DNA of 64,000 nt from Owenia fusiformis. Taxonomy: Eukaryota > Annelida > Polychaeta > Sabellida > Oweniidae. The stretch lies in assembly GCA_903813345.2 (NCBI GenBank), contig CAIIXF020000002.1, positions 20,412,455 to 20,476,454 of the forward strand, in the 5' to 3' direction. The first letter of the stretch is position 1. The number at the start of each line of letters is the position of its first letter. Below the pieces are notes generated by a model. It searched no databases and was not told the DNA's origin. It saw nothing but the letters and a program-made list of their open reading frames with translations. Both the position numbers and the translations under genes were made by a program. This document shows positions 50,513-60,162 of this stretch, piece by piece.

Positions 50513-51911
50513 AAGGGATTTGTCTTAACACAAATGGAATGAGTTTTCTGACCATGTAATAAATGCACTTGAATACCAAAGAAATCAAGTACATTTTTTC
50601 CAAAGATGACTTATCTTGTCAGTGTGTCCTTCCACAGGATGATCAACTGTATTTTAACAACAATCAAACACAACCTTATGTCCAATTTAATGTGAGTTCA
50701 TCAAGTTCCAGGCAATAAAATTTGAACTACAAAACTTAGGCAACAATAAACAAGAATATACATGGCCATTTTTGGCTTTATTTTTTAAAAGTATATTTAG
50801 ATATAATTCAATTCAATTCAATTTATTCATTCAAAATTACATCATACAACATTTCATCAATAACATGAAAAAGACACCCCAAAGGGTGTATGTAAATGAT
50901 TCGGTGATTTGCTCATACAGTCAAACCTCTCTGAGCTGAACATTGCTTTGGCCAGCCAAGAGTTCCAAGAGTTCCAGATTGAAAAATCTTCAGATTTCAA
51001 GATTTTTTAACATGGTAGATTAAAAAATGGGACAAAAAAATTATTCAAATTTAGCAATGTTCAGTTTAAATATGTGTTCATATATACAGGTTTCTCTATG
51101 TTTCGTCTGTACTTTTAGTTGAACTAATGGATTTCTGCATCGTGTTATCCTAACCATTTTTATAGTTCTCCAATATTGAACATTGAGAAAATGCTATTGT
51201 TTATGATGGTTTCGGTGACATCATTTCCTGATTGTGTGAAGTAGCATCACTTTAAAATGTTGCTTATAGATAAGAATTGTTGTCTTGAAGACAATGTTTT
51301 CAGGTTAAGATAACATCAAAGAAAAGCTGGAGTGTTTTATTAATCCATATACATGCACTTAGTATTTTTGTAATCAATCGTGGTTGCCATGGTGAGGGAA
51401 AATACAGATTATTCTTAGAATACATTAAAAATGGTTAAAATGGTCAATTTTAGAATTCTGAATTTGAGGAGACAGGAACTTTGAGTTAGTGAAATTTTGA
51501 AAAGTTAAAAATTTGACCTCAGACAAAAAAATATGTAAAACAAGAAAGTACAAAATGAAAACAACTGAAATCATATACATGCAGTCTACAATGCAATCTT
51601 GGGGCACTCTGTAGCACCATTGATTGGGAAATATATTCCAAAATAAGAGGTTTTCAATTTTTGTGATCACCCTGTAGTGCACTTCCACACATTGATTGGC
51701 TCAACTGACAGCGTATCACATAATTTAGAGAAAATCTCCATCCTCATGAATCAGCCATTCTGATAAATGACTACATGGATTTTAAAGCTCTTTGTGCTAT
51801 TACAGTGGGAAATGAGTACTCTCCTGAAATTGTATACAATACGGCTGTTAACATCCTATCTCTATAGTTAATTATATTGCAATAGCTCTTTACTTCCATC
51901 TGAGTAATAGA

Positions 51912-52072
51912 CTAGATGCGAGTAGAAATAATCTTGATTTACTTCATTAAATATTCAAAATTCAGTCAAAGTAGAGAAATACGGTTTCGAAAATTGTTTG
52001 TCAACATTTTTTTTGAAGACGTGACTTTTAGTTCAGGTAACTGGTAACTACCTACTCGCATCTGCATTATTT
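51912..52072 (-). mobile_element. internally deleted copy of the 42113 MITE
   Basis: The ends 'agatgcgagtag' and 'ctactcgcatct' are inverted. The left part ('aataatcttgatttacttca', 'aaaattcagtcaaagta') matches the reverse complement of the right end at 42541, and the right part ('aactggtaactacctactcg') matches its left end, so this copy is in opposite orientation and shorter. Confidence 0.8.
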
Positions 52073-52254
52073 CTATCAAACCATGTGTTATGACAATCTG
52101 TGGGGATATGCTGCTTCTATGTGGGCTAATCACTATGGAACTATATCAATGTTACATCATGATTTGGTATAATAGATTTAAGAAAATGGGTTTACGTAAC
52201 ATCATATTTGAGTGATGCTATTATATCCACTTAAATTCTATATACGTATTGCAG

Positions 52255-52370
52255 TAATTATATTATAATAGTAGCTAGAGTAATTCGTGGATGGTGTTTA
52301 GTGGTCGCCATTCAGAGTTTGGCAACTGTAACAAGTGGCAGGTGGTACATTTTGCATGTTAATGCCTTTT
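52255..52370 (+). mobile_element. 'GTCACCAC' element, right-half copy
   Basis: Core 'ggatggtgtttagtggtcgc' and right end 'aagtggcaggtggtacattt' + 'tgcatgttaatg' are clear; the left hairpin is absent. Confidence 0.65.
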
Positions 52371-52810
52371 TCTGTGCTTATCATAATCATACATAATACA
52401 TAATAATAATTTTGAAGTATGTATAGATTAAAAACATTTAGTATGGAACTAGGTTACGTTCAAAGGGAATTCCAACCTAATTAAAAGGAATCAAAATTAC
52501 GAGAGGTGATTTATCATTTGGCATTAACCGCATTACAAGAAATTGCTCATATTTGAATTCTTCATAAAACTCAAGAGACCTATATATTGCCTAGTTAAGA
52601 GATTGTTAAGTCATTCATACAGAAGAGGAGGCCCTATAAGTTAATTTCTGGACATTAATGATTTAGCAGTTTCTTGAGAAATTTGTAGAAAAGAAAGGAA
52701 AAAGAGAAGTCACTTATGTATTTGACTAGTCTACCTACACACCCTTGTGACCCCCCCCCCCCCCCTCCATCTATAACGTCTTGTAAGCACAGGGTACTTC
52801 TAATTGATAT

Positions 52811-52944
52811 TAGGGAGTTTAAGCTTGCAATGTTTTTTACAACTTAAACATGAACGGAAAATATTTAAGTGATGCATTTGTATGGGCGATTTGTCATACG
52901 AATAGGTTGGTGTTTCGATTTTATATGCAAGCTTAAACTCCCTA
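52811..52944. mobile_element. 134-bp MITE with perfect 19-bp ends
   Basis: The left arm tagggagtttaagcttgca (52811-52829) is perfectly repeated in inverse at 52926-52944. The centre is AT-rich with no ORF. Only one copy is present in the window. Confidence 0.82.
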
Positions 52945-54225
52945 TCAATTATTCATGATCGAGATTAGAGAAAATTCAGGTTATTATTTGAATTCCTTAA
53001 AATGTTATATTGAAATATTCTCCCTTTGAACCTCCAGAATTATATTCTGCACTTGGTTTATAATGTTAACAAAAATATAGCCATTAACCTATACCTAAAT
53101 CCCTTTTCTCGAAAATGTGAATGAACAATTTCTAGAATTTATATGCAATATAGACAGTTTTCTGCTTATTATCCCATTGAACAAAGTTCGGAGGGATATA
53201 GCGAACGCCTCCGTACGTCCGTATGTCCGGGCAATAACTCAAATACTGTTGGCCAGAATTTGTTCATATTTTGTACACACATACCCTATGGAGGTAGAAG
53301 TTCTGCTTGAAAGCCGATTTTCAAAATGACTGGACATTGAAAAATGACGGCCATTTTTGTGACACTTTTGGGAGTAGGCGGCCATTTTGAAAAATGCCCA
53401 CCATTTTTACTTGTGCTATTTTATGTATTTTACTATAACTCAAAAACTAATAGAGCCATTGCTGTTCAATGGAATTTGCTAATGCTTTGGCGTTGCTGTT
53501 GTCCAGTTTACATTATTCCTCTCTAGTTCCACTCTCTTGCATCTATTTTACACGTTTAAACATGAGAACCATAAGAGAGTCCAACTTTAATTAAAATTTC
53601 TATAGATTTTCTTACAATGATTGTGCCCCCTGAGAACACACAAAAATTAAGCGCCTTCACTGGGATATCCTACTATGATTTATGAGGCATTTTAGTATTA
53701 GCTAACCATCCCTTGGAAATTTAAGGAAGGTTTATGAAATTGTCAAAATATGTTTTCTGTCAACCTTGGTCCAAGGGTATTTCAAGTTATTCCATGAGCT
53801 ATAGAAGTGATGTCCTGTCTTGAAGGATGTTCCTCTGTCTCAAGTTATTGTTTTTTATATGAGTGTATGTCTCATCCTATATAACCCTAAACTATTTTTA
53901 ATTCATAATGATGCTAGTATATAATATAACTTACACCTTCAATGGACACTGAACCTTATTGTCGAATATTGGTAATTTAGGATGAGACAGCTATTTGGGT
54001 TTTAAGTGAGTCAAATTATAAGCTATTTCCTGGAGGAGAAAGGCTCATTTCCTGAAATGTATGAAATGAATTCAATTTCCCCTTTTCAATACTGGCCATT
54101 GACACGAAAACTTCACTACTGTATTTACTTTTCTTTTGTATTCATTTCCCACATTCCAGCTTCTGCAATGTTTCATCAAATTAACCAAGCAACAAATTAT
54201 CAATTTCTGTTTTCTGAAATGTCAT

Positions 54226-55293
54226 GTGGTTACAAAATTCTTGGATTGACTTGTCGTGTGGTTACAAAATTCTTGGATTGACTTGTCATGTGGTTACAAA
54301 ATTCTTGAATTGACTTGTCATGTGCTTACAAAATTCTTGGATTGACTTGTCATGTGGTTACAAAATTCTTGGATTGACTTGTCATGTGGTTACAAAATTC
54401 TTGGATTGACTTGTCATGTAGTTACAAAATTCTTGGATTGACTTGTCATGTGGTTACAAAATTATTGGATTGACTTGTCATGTGGTTACAAAATTCTTGG
54501 ATTGACTTGTCATGTGGTTACAAATTTCTTGGATTGACTTTTTATGTGGTTACAAAAAATTTGTGGATTGACTTGTAGTGTGGTTAAAAAATTCTTGGAT
54601 TGACTTGTTAGGGGCGGGGTCAAAATATCAATGTTCATATGGAGACGAAAGTAATTTCGTTTGGACAACAACCCCCCCACCCCCCTCTAGACGAAAGCTT
54701 AGGTCACTTCAAAAAAACATTGATTAATAATCGTATCCTATTTGCCGGTTATTATTACGGTGAATTAACACACCTTCGCAATTTAACTGCATTGAACTCT
54801 TCAAAAGGAGGAGGGAAAAGTACGGAATTTATTTGAAAAATGATCGAATTATCGTCTTTATCTACCGATATTTTGGACCTATCACACAAAAAAGCTCACG
54901 AACTATTGAAAACAAGCCTTTTTATCAGAACATAGCGCCAGAAAAAGTGGGTAAGTCCAATTATTTTTTGTATATCAGATCCAAATTATCGATGTTTTTT
55001 TGGTCAACGAAAGTGCCCAAAAACCCCCCTCCCCCCCTCGCGAAAGTACTTTCGTCTCCATATGAACATCGATATTTTGACCCCGCCTCTTATGTGGTTA
55101 CAAAACTCTTGGATTGACTTGTCACTTGGTGACAAAATTCTTGGATTGACTTGTCATGTGGTTACAAAATTCTTGGATTGACTTGTCATGTGGTTACAAA
55201 ATTCTTGGAGTGACTTGGATTGACTTGTCATGTGGTTACAAAATTCTTGGATTAACTTGTCCTGTGGTTACAAAATTCTTGGACTGACTTGAA
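54226..55293. repeat. 32-bp minisatellite, ~18 units, interrupted
   Basis: Units of 'tgtcatgtggttacaaaatt' + 'cttggattgact'. About 12 units lie at 54226-54607 and about six more at 55090-55293, separated by the element at 54611-55089. One late unit is partly duplicated ('tggagtgacttggattgact'). Confidence 0.93.
54611..55089. mobile_element. 479-bp MITE inserted in the 32-bp array
   Basis: The ends are inverted for about 49 bp with three mismatches: left 'ggggcggggtcaaaatatca' + 'atgttcatatggagacgaaa', right arm its reverse complement ending at 55089. TTA flanks both sides (54608-54610, 55090-55092). C-rich runs sit just inside each arm. ORFs inside (54639-54836, 54833-55117) show no transposase. 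Its GC and CpG content is above the surroundings. Confidence 0.88.
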
Positions 55294-57045
55294 CTAACTT
55301 TTCCTCGCATAACCTATCCTGCAGTAATTTTTAGAATTGACAACCACTATCATGTGAATTTAGTGTCAGTTACGATTGGGTCTCGCACAGTAGCTCAGTA
55401 ATGTACAACCTGTAAATAGTTAGGATAGTTCAATTGAACTTATAATAAAGAAGCGTATTTTTCTCTAACTCTGAAGTTTGCAAATCATATTGGCGTCATC
55501 ATTTCATAGAGACCAAACACAAATCGCAAAATGTTGAAATTGCGAAAACCAGCTGTCTCTGCTCATTCAGATATTCATTTACCAGAAGGCTGATTTTATA
55601 TGCCTCAATGTTACTTTTCAATATAGAGTTTAGACCTATAATGCTAACTTTTCTTAGCATATTAGTAACAGCAATTTGTCCCCCATATTAGTAACTACAA
55701 TTGTTTGATATATATGACATAATGGAATAAAACAGATTATAAAAAATGTTTAAATCTGTTGTTTTAAGGCGTAGAGTTTACTAGCAAATCTATAGTTTAT
55801 ACCTCCTTGGTGATTCGAACTATTTCCACAGTTTGATTGTTATTTAAAACAGTATCATCAGTGAGGTCTTTGTTATTCAAGGGAGCTTTAAAAAGGATAG
55901 GAAAAAAGAATGTCTTTTGTCTGCGTGAGAAATAACTATAATCAACTAGAGCTCTCTGAATCGTATCAATTTGTCGCTAGGTGTATGAACCTTTATGGGT
56001 GAATCATTTGAGGTAGTTGGTGGGGCAGCGAGGGAGACATCACGTTTCAAAGGATACATGTTCAGATTCTATGGCAAATAAGGAAGGAACTATTAATTTT
56101 CAGTAGGTAATATGTTTAAGTAGATGAAAGCATTGCAGAAAAAATGTAGCCAATGAAGTAAGATTAATTTTAAAGAATCCATGTGTTAAAAATTGCATTT
56201 TGTATGAAATGATTTAGATAATAGTGCCTAAAATATTCTCAATCTAAGTACACTTTCTTAAATGGCAGTTTGGCAGTGAGAAAGATTCAGGTTTTATTAC
56301 TGAGAGAGAATTAAAGTTTATACTTCTCTACAGCTTATTTGACAATGTTTTGAATATAAAAAAAGTTGAAAATTGACTCACCCCTCATGAGCCATAAATT
56401 TTTACATTGAGCTTATTTAATTCTATGGAATCTATAATCAGAGTGCTCTAATTGCTAGATACATTCGTTACAATATTTACAACGCCAAATCTAAATATTA
56501 TTATTGCGTCGTTAATTGTTATTTGGAACGGTGGGACTGCCTGGAAAAACATAGTGTCATATCATCAATCTGTCCCACTTATTTGTCGACTATAATTGCC
56601 GTTGGCTAAGATTCCCTCTTCGGAAAAATAAAGTTGAATTGATTAAAAAGTGCCTCGTCTGATTTGAACAGATTTCTCTTTATCACACCTTGCGAATCTA
56701 TTTACTACTTGTTAACATGGGCTCTCTGAGTTCACTTTGTTTGGAGAATTTCAGATAATAGAACGTTATAAATAATTTAGTGGGACAATAATCCTTTTAT
56801 TACGCTCATTATAAACAACATCACGCAAATAAGCGAAAGTCAGTTTGACACACTCTCCCTGCAAACAGATAATCCCTATCGCGAAATGCTAATATCTGAT
56901 TGCATGACATAACATGACTAAATATGGATATCCGGAGCATTGAAGTAAGGGTAGTTCATTGCCTCTTCGCTGTTTTTATAGTGCAACATGAATACATCAT
57001 TAGGAAAGGTACTCACCCTGTATAAACAATGGGAAAACTCCTGGG

Positions 57046-57256
57046 GTAGATACAGGGTGACCCAAGAGTAAGATCAAATATATCACCATTTCAGTACGAC
57101 CAAACCAATCATCTTAAATTTAAAAAAGATGTTATCCTAACATTATTGAACTGCTACCTCAAGATTGAAGATTCGACTATTTGATTGGCCAGTAATATCA
57201 CATGGTTACTATGGTAACCCAGTGTGATGTCACGAATAATAAGCTTTATATAAGAG
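57046..57256 (+). promoter_or_regulatory. clustered promoter-like motifs (tentative)
   Basis: In 57181-57256 there are, in order, an inverted CCAAT box (tgattggcc), an RFX X-box-like palindrome GGTTACTATGGTAACC (57204-57219), a CRE-like tgatgtcac (57225-57233) and a TATA-like tttatataag (about 57245). The segment starting 'acagggtgacccaagagtaa' at 57048 resembles 34272, so the whole may be a dispersed element. No coding exon follows. Confidence 0.3.
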
Positions 57257-57831
57257 AATATTCAGATCTACCATGGCCTCTCTGCCTATCACAGTATTTG
57301 AGGAGTACTATTAAAATCAAGCATGTAGCCAGGTTCCAAAAATAGGTGGGTCAAATTTAAATAGGTGAGGGAAATATAGATAGGTGTGGCAAAATTAAAC
57401 AGTTGAGGTAGATAAAAAAAATATGCAAAGCAAATTTTGATAAAGAGGGAAATTATCCTAATATTAGACAGCATTTTCAAAGTTTCAGTTAAAGATCCAT
57501 TTAAAGATAAGTTTTCTGAAAAATTGTTGTTGGGGCAATTTGCCTCACCTGCCTCATGCATGGTTACATTCATGAAGACGACACGGCTTAAACCATTTAA
57601 GACGCCTCTTTATTGTTTTTTGCATTAGAACATATACATTGAACTTTTGCTTCTTCACATCCTGTTTAAAATGTCATGAAGGCGTTTACATTTCATCTCA
57701 GACTTTTAACATTTGCTTAGACTATATGTACATGGTTCTTGAAGGAGGGAAATATTGAGTTCCAATGCACTTGTTAAATGAAAAAGTTCATTGCAAACTG
57801 GGTTTAATGTCTGATGCTGTTCCGATAGTGG

Positions 57832-58168
57832 TACAGTAAAACCTGTCTAGTGGAACACCTTTGATACCTCTAAAAAGTGTTCAACTTGGGAGGTGTTCCA
57901 CTTATAGAGGTTCATTTAACATTTAGTAAGTTGGCCTTGGACTCTGAAAAGTGTTCAACTAACAAAGGTGTTCCACTTTTAGAGACTCTGAAAAGTGTTC
58001 CACTAACAAAGGTGTTCCACTTTAAGAGGTGTTCTACTTGGGAGATGTGGTGTTCTACTTATAGAGGTTCATTTAACATTAAGTCAGCTGTCCTTGGACT
58101 CTGAAAAGTGTTCAACTAACAGAGATGTTCCACTTTTAGAGGTGTTCCACTTTACAGGTTTCACTCTA
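57832..58168. mobile_element. 'gtggaacacct' MITE, complete copy
   Basis: 337 bp with 29-bp inverted ends (left tacagtaaaacctgtctagt + ggaacacct; right 58140-58168; four mismatches). The interior repeats 'aaagtgttcaactaacaRag' and 'aggtgttccacttWtagag' in both orientations. Other copies: 46589-46747, 61502-61747, and probably 18188-18352. Non-coding. Confidence 0.85.
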
Positions 58169-58614
58169 CTCATTTGTCAACGGAATTGTGAAGAATTGCG
58201 CTTTAATGACACCAAATTTTATCTGTGTTCAAATGGTGCTAAATTATATTAGCTTTATAACCTGTCCAATATTTGGTTTCTATTTGTCTTCTTATTGCAT
58301 AAAAGTGCCATTTTTCATCCCCTGTATTAAGATTGAAGATCAGTTTTTCATTTTTCATATTTAATCTAAAAATAATGTAATCCCTAATATGCCTTGTCTT
58401 CATGACACATGAAGTATCTAAAACGAATAACTAATAAAATATTTTTAATTATTATAATAAGTAACTAAAACTTTCTTTTATTAAACATGATTCACAAAAT
58501 GAAAAAAGGATATCACATAAAATGTATTTGTATAGAGAATGTTGGATTTGAGGAATTGCCTTGAGTAAAAGGTGAATCAAACTTAATATCAAATTTTCTG
58601 TTCACAACAGAATT

Positions 58615-58780
58615 CAATCCGAGCCTTCCTTATACAATACTGGAGACTTCTATACTACAATACTGCAGACTTATACAGTACCACTATAGACATATACAAT
58701 ACTAAATACTAGACATATACGAGTACAAAAATACAAACATATATAATACTACAGACAATACAATACTGCAGACTTTTGAA
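58615..58780. repeat. degenerate ~24-bp repeat before exon C
   Basis: About seven loose units of 'acttatacaatactgcag' ending some 50 bp upstream of the exon C acceptor. It may include the branch-point region's upstream flank. Confidence 0.7.
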
Positions 58781-58828
58781 CCTGTTCAGTCATCTTCAAT
58801 TTTAATCACTTTGAAAATTATCTTCCAG

Positions 58829-59021
58829 GAATAGCGGTCTTCCTAAAGCTGTGTTGAAGAATCGTACAAAGCCACGTGCACAATGTTCCACTCCTGTGAA
58901 ACTGTACCCAGACATGACAAAGGAGGTTGTACCCATGCTGCAATATTTGGGGCCCAATCTGTCATGTGACCCACTACTCATGGTGAAGATTGTCAGAATA
59001 GGACGCACATTCATGACTAAG
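58829..59021 (+). CDS. THOC2: THOC2 internal exon C
   Basis: It enters in phase 2 after 'attatcttccag' and encodes NSGLPKAVLKNRTKPRAQCS, then a segment with MLQYLGPNLSCDPLLMVKIV and RIGRTFMTK. It ends AAG|GTTTGT in phase 0. YLGP-LS-DP, K-VRIG and FM-K are conserved in THOC2. The last 21 nt (encoding the seven residues GRTFMTK) are also the first unit of the tandem array that fills the next intron. Reading past the donor stays open for 34 more codons (to about 59123) because the array unit begins as 21 bp. Confidence 0.95.
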
Positions 59022-59275
59022 GTTTGTATATTTGTGACTAAGATTTTTGTATTGATAACTAGGAAATGTACATTCAGGACTAGGGTTTGCACATTCATAA
59101 CTGATGTGTACATTCATGTCTAAGCCATATGTACATTCATGACTATGGCATATATATTCATGACTAAGATGTTCATATTCATGACTTAATTGTTTAAATT
59201 CCCTCATGTACACTCATGACTATGGTTTGTATTAGTAATTAAGGTTTATAAATTCATGACTAACATTCATATTTC
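59001..59275 (+). repeat. THOC2: tandem array seeded by exon C end and donor
   Basis: About 12 units of 21-25 bp with consensus 'tgtacattcatgactaagg'. The first is coding (59001-59021) and continues over the donor. The next three are exactly 21 bp and in frame. Several units keep ACTARG followed by GT, the best at 59085 (ACTAGG|GTTTGC), with others near 59220 and 59240. The exon copy encodes conserved THOC2 residues, so the array derives from the exon and not the reverse. Confidence 0.85.
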
Positions 59276-59367
59276 AGTTGTCAAATATGACATACATTCG
59301 GCGGTTGAATGGATCTGATGTGTGATTGTGATTATATTAATTTATATAATGTCAATGTTTATTCTAG

Positions 59368-59528
59368 AGATCTAATGCAACCCCAACTCCAGAGATGGAA
59401 GAAGTGTTCAGGGGATTCCTTACTGTACTAGATGAGGCATTACTACCAAGTCTTTCACTGTGTCCTTGTAACTGCTGTCTGTCAGAGGAGATCTGGAGCT
59501 TTCTAAAGATGTTCCCATACACACTCAG
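59368..59528 (+). CDS. THOC2: THOC2 internal exon D
   Basis: 53 codons plus two bases after acceptor 'tttattctag'. They begin RSNATPTPEMEEVFRGFLTV and include DEALLPSLSLCPCNCCLSEE and IWSFLKMFPYTLR. LLPSLSL, C-x-C-SEE-W and FPY are conserved in THOC2. It ends CTCAG|GTAAAC in phase 2. The intron between exons C and D is only 346 bp. If this donor were skipped, the frame would meet TAA at once. Confidence 0.96.
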
Positions 59529-60162
59529 GTAAACAAGGAGTACTTTTCCATGTTTCTATAGCGACCATTATACACTTAAGTAAACAGGGAGTACCTTTCC
59601 ATGTTTCTATAGCGACCATTATACACTCAGGTAAACAAGGTGTACTTTCCATGTTGCAATTGTCACCATTGCACACTCATGTAAACAAGAAGTAATTTTC
59701 CATGTTGCTATGGTGACCATTATACACTCACTCAGGTAAACAAGGAGTATTTTTCCCTGTTGCTATAGTAACCACGATACCCTTGGGTTAACAAGGAGTA
59801 CTTTTCCATGTTGCTATGGTGACCATTATACACTCACTCAGGTAAACAAGGAGTACTTTTCTGTGTTGCTATAGTAACCATTGTACACTCAGGTAAACAA
59901 GGGATACTTTTCCACACTGTTATAGTGACCATTATACACTCATGTAAACAATTAATACTTTTCAAAGGATGTTGCTATAGTTGCATAATGCACATAGGAA
60001 AATATATAGTCATTTACTGCGTTGTTAACCATACACACTCAGGAAAATGAATAATACTTCACTTTGTTGCTATAGTGACCATCATACACTCAGGTAGAAA
60101 ATAACAAAATTCTTAATGCATTGTTATTACTATAGTGACCATATACATTGTACACTCAGGTT
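59513..60162 (+). repeat. THOC2: tandem array seeded by exon D end and donor
   Basis: About 12 units of 50-55 bp: 'atacactcaggtaaacaagg' + 'agtacttttccatgttgcta' + 'tagtgaccatt'. The first unit begins in the exon (…CCATACACACTCAG) and crosses the real donor at 59529. Full copies of CTCAG|GTAAAC recur at 59631, 59736, 59842 and 59893, with weaker ones at 60094 and 60160. The unit also contains 'gttgctatagtaacc', close to an RFX X-box. Confidence 0.88.

Larger units (their letters stand above)
50248..58828 (+). other. THOC2: THOC2 intron B (8.6 kb)
   Basis: The largest intron seen, from GTAAGT to 'atcttccag'. Its contents are listed separately: poly-C tracts, the MITEs at 51912 and 52811, a GTCACCAC-family fragment, a 32-bp array with a nested element, a promoter-like motif cluster, the 57832-58168 MITE and a degenerate repeat just before the next exon. 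The remainder (for example 52945-54220 and 55300-57180) shows no recognisable feature apart from unassigned ORFs. Confidence 0.85.
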
